Part shown: piece after piece, positions 33,092 to 37,771 of the stretch
How positions within the stretch are numbered: the stretch's first letter is position 1
Layout of the letters: each line of letters begins with the position of its first letter
Origin: IMCC26077 sp964561165
GTDB lineage: Bacteria > Actinomycetota > Actinomycetes > Nanopelagicales > Nanopelagicaceae
Assembly (NCBI GenBank): GCA_964561165.1
Contig: CAZLOJ010000008.1
Location: 1-37,771 of the forward strand
Length of the DNA stretch: 37,771 bases
Direction of reading: 5' to 3'
Translations under genes and position numbers: made by a program
The notes under the pieces: generated by a model
Databases searched by the model: none
What the model was told of the DNA's origin: nothing
The model's input: only the letters and a program-made list of their open reading frames with translations

Positions 33092-33919
33092 TTACTGTCC
33101 GACGCGGAAACGGAAGAAGGCTGTAGCTGATGTCCCAGCCTCGCTCAGTACCTGCGCCACGGTCTTCTTCTGGTCCTTAGCAAATGCTTGCTCCACCAGG
33201 CTGACCTCTTTCACGAAGCCAGTAACTCGACCTTCAACGACCTTAGCGAGGGCAGCCTCTGGCTTACCTTCGTTGCGGGCAGTCTCTTCTGCGATGCGGC
33301 GTTCGTTCTCGATGACCTCTGCAGGAACCTGCTCGCGAGTGACATATTGCGGCGCGAATGCTGCGATGTGTTGTGCAACATCCTTGCCGATATCCCCTGC
33401 TGCGCTAGCGAGTTGGAGGAGCACGCCAACTTGTGGCGGAAGATCAGGGCTGGTCTTGTGTAGGTAGGCAACAACTGGTGAACCTTTGAGAACACCAACG
33501 CGACGCAGTGCGATGCGCTCTCCGAGAGTTGCATTCGCCTCATCGATATGAGCTTGCACCGTTTTACCACCACCGAAATCTGAGGCGAGGAAGCCTTCAG
33601 TGTCGCTGACGTTTGATGCGGCAAGCTTTGCCACCAATTCATCAGCGAGCGCTTGGAAGCGTTCACCTTTGGCCACGAAGTCGGTTTCGCAATTGAGCTC
33701 GAGGATTACTCCTGAGTCACCGTCAACCTTTGCTGCAACAAGACCGTTCGAGGTCGTGCGACCTTCGCGCTTAGTAACGCCCTTAAGACCTTTAACGCGG
33801 ATGATCTCTACTGCCTTGTTGAAATCGCCGCCAGCCTCGTCGAGCGCCTTCTTGCAATCCAACATACCTGCGGCGGTCTGTTCGCGCAGGCGCTTAACAT
33901 CTTCTGCTGTGTATGACAT
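33092..33919 (-). CDS. tsf: Elongation factor Ts
   Basis: Nucleotide exchange factor for EF-Tu. It has 275 residues. The N-terminal UBA-like domain is followed by the EF-Tu-contacting LREQTAAGMLDCKKALDEAGGDFNKAVEIIRVKG block, then the two core subdomains (ELNCETDFVAKGERF, HIAAFAPQYV). The gene lies 25 bp after rpsB with GAAAG before the ATG. Normal in length and context. Confidence 0.97.
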   Translation of the reverse strand: MSYTAEDVKRLREQTAAGMLDCKKALDEAGGDFNKAVEIIRVKGLKGVTKREGRTTSNGLVAAKVDGDSGVILELNCETDFVAKGERFQALADELVAKLAASNVSDTEGFLASDFGGGKTVQAHIDEANATLGERIALRRVGVLKGSPVVAYLHKTSPDLPPQVGVLLQLASAAGDIGKDVAQHIAAFAPQYVTREQVPAEVIENERRIAEETARNEGKPEAALAKVVEGRVTGFVKEVSLVEQAFAKDQKKTVAQVLSEAGTSATAFFRFRVGQ

Positions 33920-33944
33920 GTATCTGCGCTTTCTTTAGTCGGCT

Positions 33945-34730
33945 TTAGTTGGCGGGAGTTTCTGGTGCTGCAGGTGCGGCTGCCGCTTCTAACTCTGCTG
34001 CAACATCGGCAACAGCAGCTGCTGCAGGCTCAGGCTTATTTTGTGCCTGGCGTGCTTGCATACCTGCAATAACAGCATCAGCGATGACGCGGGTAAGGAG
34101 CGCGACGGAGCGAATTGCATCGTCGTTTCCTGGAATCTTGTATTCGACCTCATCTGGATCGCAGTTGGTATCGAGAATCGCGATGACTGGAATACCAAGC
34201 TTGTGCGCCTCTTGTACGGCAAGGTGCTCTTTCTTGGTGTCGACAACCCAGATAGCTGAAGGGGTCTTAGTCATGTTTCGAATACCATCGAGGTTCTTCT
34301 TCAACTTATCTTTTTCGCGACGAAGGACGAGGAGCTCCTTCTTGGTACGAATCTGATCTTGGTTAGCTTCGAGCGCTTCGAGCTCTTTGAGGCGATCGAT
34401 TCGCTTTGCCACGGTGTTGAAGTTGGTGAGCATGCCGCCGAGCCAACGCTCAGTCACATAGGGCATACCAACGCGCTTAGCCTGTTCGATAATCGGCTCT
34501 TGCGCTTGCTTCTTCGTTCCCACGAAGAGGATATGTCCACCACGTGCGACAGTGTCCTTCACAAATGCATACGCTTGATCGATCAGCGCAAGTGATTGTT
34601 GGATATCGATAATGTAGATGCCGTTACGTTCGGTGAAGATGTAACGCTTCATCTTTGGATTCCATCGACGCGTTTGATGTCCGAAGTGGACGCCGCTGTC
34701 GAGGAGTTCTCGCATGGTGACAACCGCCAT
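33945..34730 (-). CDS. rpsB: 30S ribosomal protein S2
   Basis: Structural protein of the 30S subunit. It has 261 residues with the family blocks LLDSGVHFGHQTRRWNPKM, ILFVGTKKQA, RWLGGMLTNF and IAILDTNCDPDEVEYKIPGNDDAIRS. The Ala/Pro-rich tail from about residue 228 is common in actinobacteria. The start ATG follows AGGAGC. Two hairpins lie just upstream (34751-34771 and 34783-34807) and may autoregulate the rpsB-tsf unit. It is first in the minus-strand translation cluster. Confidence 0.97.
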   Translation of the reverse strand: MAVVTMRELLDSGVHFGHQTRRWNPKMKRYIFTERNGIYIIDIQQSLALIDQAYAFVKDTVARGGHILFVGTKKQAQEPIIEQAKRVGMPYVTERWLGGMLTNFNTVAKRIDRLKELEALEANQDQIRTKKELLVLRREKDKLKKNLDGIRNMTKTPSAIWVVDTKKEHLAVQEAHKLGIPVIAILDTNCDPDEVEYKIPGNDDAIRSVALLTRVIADAVIAGMQARQAQNKPEPAAAAVADVAAELEAAAAPAAPETPAN

Positions 34731-34750
34731 GGTTGCGCGCTCCTAATTCT

Positions 34751-34771
34751 GCACAAGGTAGAACCTTGCGC
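34751..34771 (-). promoter_or_regulatory. Leader hairpin close to the rpsB ribosome-binding site
   Basis: 9-bp inverted repeat (ACCTTGTGC with GCGCAAGGT as read on the minus strand, one G-U pair, 3-nt loop). It ends 6 nt upstream of the AGGAGC Shine-Dalgarno. S2 is known to regulate rpsB-tsf through leader RNA in some bacteria. Whether this is such an element is inference. Confidence 0.45.
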
Positions 34772-34782
34772 ACTCGGTTGTT

Positions 34783-34807
34783 GGTACGTACCAATTTGGT
34801 TCGTACC
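34783..34807 (-). promoter_or_regulatory. 25-bp near-perfect palindrome upstream of rpsB
   Basis: Two 12-base arms (GGTACGTACCAA and TTGGTTCGTACC on the plus strand) around a single base, with one mismatch. On the minus strand it lies 11 nt upstream of the second hairpin. It could be a second leader stem or a protein-binding operator. Confidence 0.45.
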
Positions 34808-35010
34808 CCTAGCAATCTGAGCCGGCGCCCTTCTGATGGACCACGAGCATTTCGCGCGCGGACCGAGGTAGTGAAGGGGCTCGGATTGCGTGAAGTCACC
34901 GGTTTTACGCGGTGCTGGGGATAAGCCTACCTGACCCACAGGGCGCGAAATTCCCCAGCTTTTGCTCGGAGCGAGCCAGGGCTCACATGGGCCACCCACT
35001 ATCGCCTGCT
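34808..35010. other. Divergent intergenic region between rpsB and the M23-like gene
   Basis: About 200 bp (280 bp counting the hairpins). It must hold the promoters for both divergent genes. I could not identify a convincing -10/-35 pair on either strand, and no tRNA or known RNA is apparent. Confidence 0.4.
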
Positions 35011-35535
35011 ATGAGATCACCATTGAAATGGGCGGTTATCGCCACCCTCGCCACCACTACCTTCCTCACTGGCATTGCGCTGCCCACCACCGCTACGAGT
35101 GAAGGGCGCTCCTCTGTCTGGATTGCACCCCTTCCCGGGGAACGTCCACTTCTGACCGCCTACCACCCACAGGGAAAACGCGGCGCCGGCGCAAGTCCAG
35201 CACGCCACATGGGGGTCGACCTACTGGCCACATTTGGCGAAGCGATTCGTGCGCCAATTGACGGCGTAATTTCATTTGCTGGAACCGTCAATGAGATTCC
35301 AATAGTGGTGCTCACCCATCATGATCAATTGGTGTTGCGACGAACCACATATCTTCCTGCGACAACAGATTTTCCGATTGGTTATTCCATCATGCAAGGT
35401 ATGAATTTTGCTCGCGTTGCACCGCTCTTTCATTGCGCGCGCCCATGCCTGCATTGGGGTGAACGAATCGGTACTCGCTATTCCAATCCGATGAAACACC
35501 TTGGACGGGCTGTGTTACTTCCCCGATTCTCGTAA
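35011..35535 (+). CDS. Secreted M23-like (LytM) peptidase-domain protein
   Basis: 174 residues from ATG 35011, chosen because it directly precedes a signal-like KWAVIATLATTTFLTGIALPTTATS. The M23 core then follows: HMGVD (H66, D70, zinc ligands), an APIDGVISFAG strand, and a C-terminal CLHWGER block (H148). The usual HxH is CxH, and the YxHL histidine is replaced (TTYLPA). Several actinobacterial M23 proteins next to rpsB share the CLHWG form, so this may be a subfamily state, possibly non-catalytic. Earlier in-frame starts at 34912 and 34987 would bury the signal sequence. It is divergent from rpsB and converges with xerC, 10 bp between stops. Confidence 0.8.
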   Translation: MRSPLKWAVIATLATTTFLTGIALPTTATSEGRSSVWIAPLPGERPLLTAYHPQGKRGAGASPARHMGVDLLATFGEAIRAPIDGVISFAGTVNEIPIVVLTHHDQLVLRRTTYLPATTDFPIGYSIMQGMNFARVAPLFHCARPCLHWGERIGTRYSNPMKHLGRAVLLPRFS

Positions 35536-35545
35536 GAGAAAAATT

Positions 35546-36451
35546 TCACGCTCGCGGATGGGCTTGCATATACGCAGCTTTCAATCGCTCCTCTGACACG
35601 TGGGTATAGATCTGGGTTGTGGCAAGTGATGCGTGGCCCAATATCTCTTGCACCGTTCGTAAATCTGCGCCGCGTTCGAGCAAATGTGTTGCTGCGCTAT
35701 GGCGCAATCCATGGGGGCCAAATTTCGGTGCGTTCGGCAACGCTTGCAGCGCAGAGTAAACGACTTCGCGAACTGTTCGTGGATCGATTCGTTTACCACG
35801 TGCACCAAGAAAGAGCGCCAAGCCGGATGTACCACTTACATATGAGGTGCGAGCATCAGATATCCAGCGATCAATTGCCTTAAGCGCTGGTGCGCCCAGT
35901 GGCACAGTCCGCTCTTTTCTCCCCTTACCAAATACTCGAATGGTATTTCGCGCTCGATCAATATCCTCTAAATCCAACCCGCATAACTCAGAGACTCGGA
36001 TTCCAGTGCTGTAGAGCAGTTCGATGATGGCGATATTGCGCGTCGCATGGGGCTCTGCCTCCTCGCCAAGTGCGCTCTCGAGCGCGTTGAAAACTTCCTC
36101 AGTTTCAGAGACGGTAAGCACGGTTGGCAGGGTTCGTTGTGATTTAGGAGTAGCTAAACGCTCACCAACATCCTCTGTCATCAAATTGTTCTTTGTTGCC
36201 CATGCAGTAAAGGTTCGAACCGCTACCGCTCTTCGAGCGATCGTCGTGCGTGCACCGCCTTTGCTCTGTTGTGTTGCTAACCATGAGCGGATCGCAGCAA
36301 GGGTAAGTTGATCGACAGATGCGATACTAAGTTCTGCGCAATGGGTGAAGAGTGAGGTGAGATCGCCGAGGTAGGCGCGGATGGTGTGCTCGGAGAGATT
36401 GCGATGCAGGCGAAGATGCTCTTCATAGCGCGGTAAGCATTCTGCGAGCAT
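35546..36451 (-). CDS. xerC: Tyrosine recombinase XerC
   Basis: 301-residue site-specific recombinase, probably resolving chromosome dimers at dif with XerD. The N-terminal SAM-like core-binding domain spans about 1-95. Catalytic residues are all visible: R152 (TGIRVSEL), K176 (GKGRKE), H247 and R250 (HGLRHSAATHLLE), H273 (LGHASL) and Y282 (IYTHV). The position next to rpsB and the M23 protein is a common actinobacterial arrangement, so a housekeeping Xer rather than a mobile-element integrase is likely. The start has no Shine-Dalgarno but a TAACCT box 6 nt upstream. Confidence 0.93.
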   Translation of the reverse strand: MLAECLPRYEEHLRLHRNLSEHTIRAYLGDLTSLFTHCAELSIASVDQLTLAAIRSWLATQQSKGGARTTIARRAVAVRTFTAWATKNNLMTEDVGERLATPKSQRTLPTVLTVSETEEVFNALESALGEEAEPHATRNIAIIELLYSTGIRVSELCGLDLEDIDRARNTIRVFGKGRKERTVPLGAPALKAIDRWISDARTSYVSGTSGLALFLGARGKRIDPRTVREVVYSALQALPNAPKFGPHGLRHSAATHLLERGADLRTVQEILGHASLATTQIYTHVSEERLKAAYMQAHPRA

Positions 36452-36457
36452 GTTTAA

Positions 36458-36463
36458 AGGTTA
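36458..36463 (-). promoter_or_regulatory. Possible -10 box for a leaderless xerC transcript
   Basis: TAACCT on the minus strand, 6 nt before the xerC ATG. It begins with the stop codon of the upstream citramalate synthase gene. It fits TANNNT, with no Shine-Dalgarno in between. Confidence 0.4.
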
Positions 36464-37771
36464 CTCGGGCTTTATTCCTTTGCGGAGTAAGCCATAGGTA
36501 ACGGCTTCTTCAAGCGCCATTTCAGAGGCAGCAATCACATTCTCGTGGACGCCAACAGTGGTCCACTCCCCTTCGCCATCGCTAGTTTCTACAAGCACGC
36601 GCGTCACCGCGCTGGTGCCCTGGCGTCCTTCGAGGATTCGAACTTTGTAGTCAGTTAATTCAAGTGCAGCTAACTCGGGGTAAATACTCTCTAAACCTTT
36701 TCGCAGCGCATTATCAATCGCGTTGACGGGACCATTACCTTCACCGGCGGTGATGAACTCTTTATCACGGGCTTTGATCTTCACAGTGGCGCGAGAGATC
36801 ACTGAAGAATCTGGTCGGCGCTCGACATTGGTTGACCATTCGAGCACCGTGAAATAGCGAACCTTCTCTCCCGCCTTAGCCTCACGAAGGAGTAATTCAA
36901 AGGATGCATCCGCTGCCTCAAAGGTATAACCACGCATCTCAAGCTCTTTGACTCTCTCGACTACTTTTCCAACAAGCTCGCGATCGGCGCTGACATCGAT
37001 ACCCATCTCTTGGCTCTTGAGTTCGACAGATGCGCGACCTGCCATATCAGAGACGAGCATGCGACGATCGTTACCAACAAACTCTGGTTCGGTATGTTGA
37101 TAGAGCGCAGGATCCACTTTGATTGCTGATGCATGAAGGCCTGCTTTATGCGCGAATGCTGAGATACCAACATATGGTTGGCGCGGACTTGGTGCGATGT
37201 TGGTGACTTCGGCAACCGCGTGCGAAATACGGAAAGCCTCGCGCAAACTTCCCTCTGGTAGGACTGGCTTCTTATATTTTAATTCCAAGTTCGCGATGAT
37301 CGAGACAAGATCAGCATTGCCCGTCCGCTCACCATACCCATTGAGCGTTCCCTGAACGTGAGTCGCACCTGCATCGATAGCAGCAAGCGAGTTGGCAATC
37401 GCGCAACCGGTGTCGTTATGGCAATGGATTCCCACGCGCGCTCCAGTGACAGCAAGCGCATCTGCAACAACATCTGCAATCTCTGCAGGAAGCATTCCAC
37501 CATTGGTGTCACAGAGCGCAGCAATGTCTGCCCCTGCCTCCATAGCAACGCGCACTACCTCAAGTGCATAAGCTTTATTCGCACGATAGCCATCAAAGAA
37601 GTGCTCAGCATCAAGAAATACCCGGCGACCTTCCTGCACCATGAACGAAATAGTGTCGCGCACCATCGCGAGGTTCTCATCGAGTGAAGTCTTAAGCGCA
37701 AGATCAACATGAAGATCATGTGACTTGGCAACGACGGTAATAATCGGCGCTTTGGAATCGATGAGGGCACG
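36461..37771 (-). CDS. cimA: Citramalate synthase (LeuA-type homocitrate/isopropylmalate synthase family), 3' part
   Basis: The gene enters from beyond the right end, and 436 C-terminal codons are visible (the first codon in frame is at 37769-37771). The catalytic barrel includes FLDAEHFFDGYRANKAYAL, LCDTNGGMLPAEI, the metal-binding HCHNDTG and GTLNGYGERTGNADL. After the barrel comes the linker with ISAFAHKAGLHASAI and the C-terminal regulatory LeuA_dimer-type domain (LTDYKVRILEGRQGTSAVTRVLVE). HFFDGY and the overall order match the CimA/TIGR00977-type group, which condenses pyruvate with acetyl-CoA to citramalate for isoleucine synthesis. It ends 9 bp before xerC on the same strand. Confidence 0.88.
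   Translation of the reverse strand, partial: RALIDSKAPIITVVAKSHDLHVDLALKTSLDENLAMVRDTISFMVQEGRRVFLDAEHFFDGYRANKAYALEVVRVAMEAGADIAALCDTNGGMLPAEIADVVADALAVTGARVGIHCHNDTGCAIANSLAAIDAGATHVQGTLNGYGERTGNADLVSIIANLELKYKKPVLPEGSLREAFRISHAVAEVTNIAPSPRQPYVGISAFAHKAGLHASAIKVDPALYQHTEPEFVGNDRRMLVSDMAGRASVELKSQEMGIDVSADRELVGKVVERVKELEMRGYTFEAADASFELLLREAKAGEKVRYFTVLEWSTNVERRPDSSVISRATVKIKARDKEFITAGEGNGPVNAIDNALRKGLESIYPELAALELTDYKVRILEGRQGTSAVTRVLVETSDGEGEWTTVGVHENVIAASEMALEEAVTYGLLRKGIKPE

Noticed and set aside
35527..35540. TTCTC/GAGAA hairpin at the M23/xerC convergent ends
   Set aside because: Short AT-rich stem overlapping a stop codon with only three Ts downstream; could be chance.
35546..36451. 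xerC as a phage or element integrase
   Set aside because: Its length, full Xer motif set and position beside rpsB fit the housekeeping recombinase; no element genes or attachment sites are nearby.
1..37771. CRISPR arrays, tRNA or rRNA genes, insertion sequences
   Set aside because: None seen by eye on either strand; coding density leaves little room, and no repeat-spacer pattern or transposase is present.

Overview
The window looks like a chromosomal scaffold from an actinobacterium (Actinomycetota) with moderate GC content and a compact genome. The evidence is the gene order rpsB-tsf-pyrH-frr-cdsA-rlmN ... dxr-rseP-ispG-GNAT-proS-rimP-nusA-infB-rbfA-truB-ribF-rpsO, the long Gly/Pro-rich N-terminal extension of IF2, a DUF4081-type acetyltransferase beside ispG, and a CLHWG-type M23 protein divergent from rpsB. 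Many ATGA/TAATG overlaps and very short spacers suggest a streamlined genome. A planktonic lineage such as Nanopelagicales/acI would fit, but that placement is inference. The sequence has one 100-N scaffold gap, inside deoC.

Layout. 1-13151 (minus strand) is the translation and isoprenoid housekeeping cluster: the start of rpsO, ribF, truB, rbfA, infB, nusA, rimP, proS, a GNAT gene, ispG, rseP and dxr. 13150-29829 is an accessory block, mostly nitrogen and carbon scavenging. It holds an FGGY sugar kinase and gabT (plus); a ureohydrolase, an FAD amine oxidoreductase, a PotCBA transporter, its binding protein and an aldehyde dehydrogenase (minus); then an Lrp/AsnC regulator, a putrescine-type aminotransferase, an FMN-binding protein, a second FAD oxidoreductase, a PfkB sugar kinase and a DeoC-family aldolase (plus). 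29826-34730 (minus) returns to housekeeping: rlmN, cdsA, frr, pyrH, tsf, rpsB. 35011-37771 holds the M23 protein (plus), xerC and the 3' part of a citramalate synthase gene (minus).

How the block could work: PotABCD-type import brings in putrescine or spermidine. The ureohydrolase could make putrescine from agmatine. The aminotransferase and aldehyde dehydrogenase would convert putrescine to 4-aminobutyraldehyde and then GABA. GabT would pass GABA to succinate semialdehyde. No succinate-semialdehyde dehydrogenase and no glutamylputrescine synthetase are in the window, so the roles of the two PuuB-like FAD enzymes are open. The kinase-aldolase pair looks like a deoxy-sugar or related pentose route, but both proteins have altered substrate-side motifs.

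Most interesting non-coding signals: (1) a 127-nt leader with nested hairpins before the FAD oxidoreductase/ureohydrolase pair; (2) a recurring TANNNT box 6-7 nt before starts that mostly lack a Shine-Dalgarno sequence, suggesting leaderless transcripts for several block genes; (3) a 23-codon ORF with a strong ribosome-binding site between nusA and infB, where ylxR is usually found; (4) tandem hairpins upstream of rpsB; (5) palindromes in the divergent Lrp/aldehyde dehydrogenase region.
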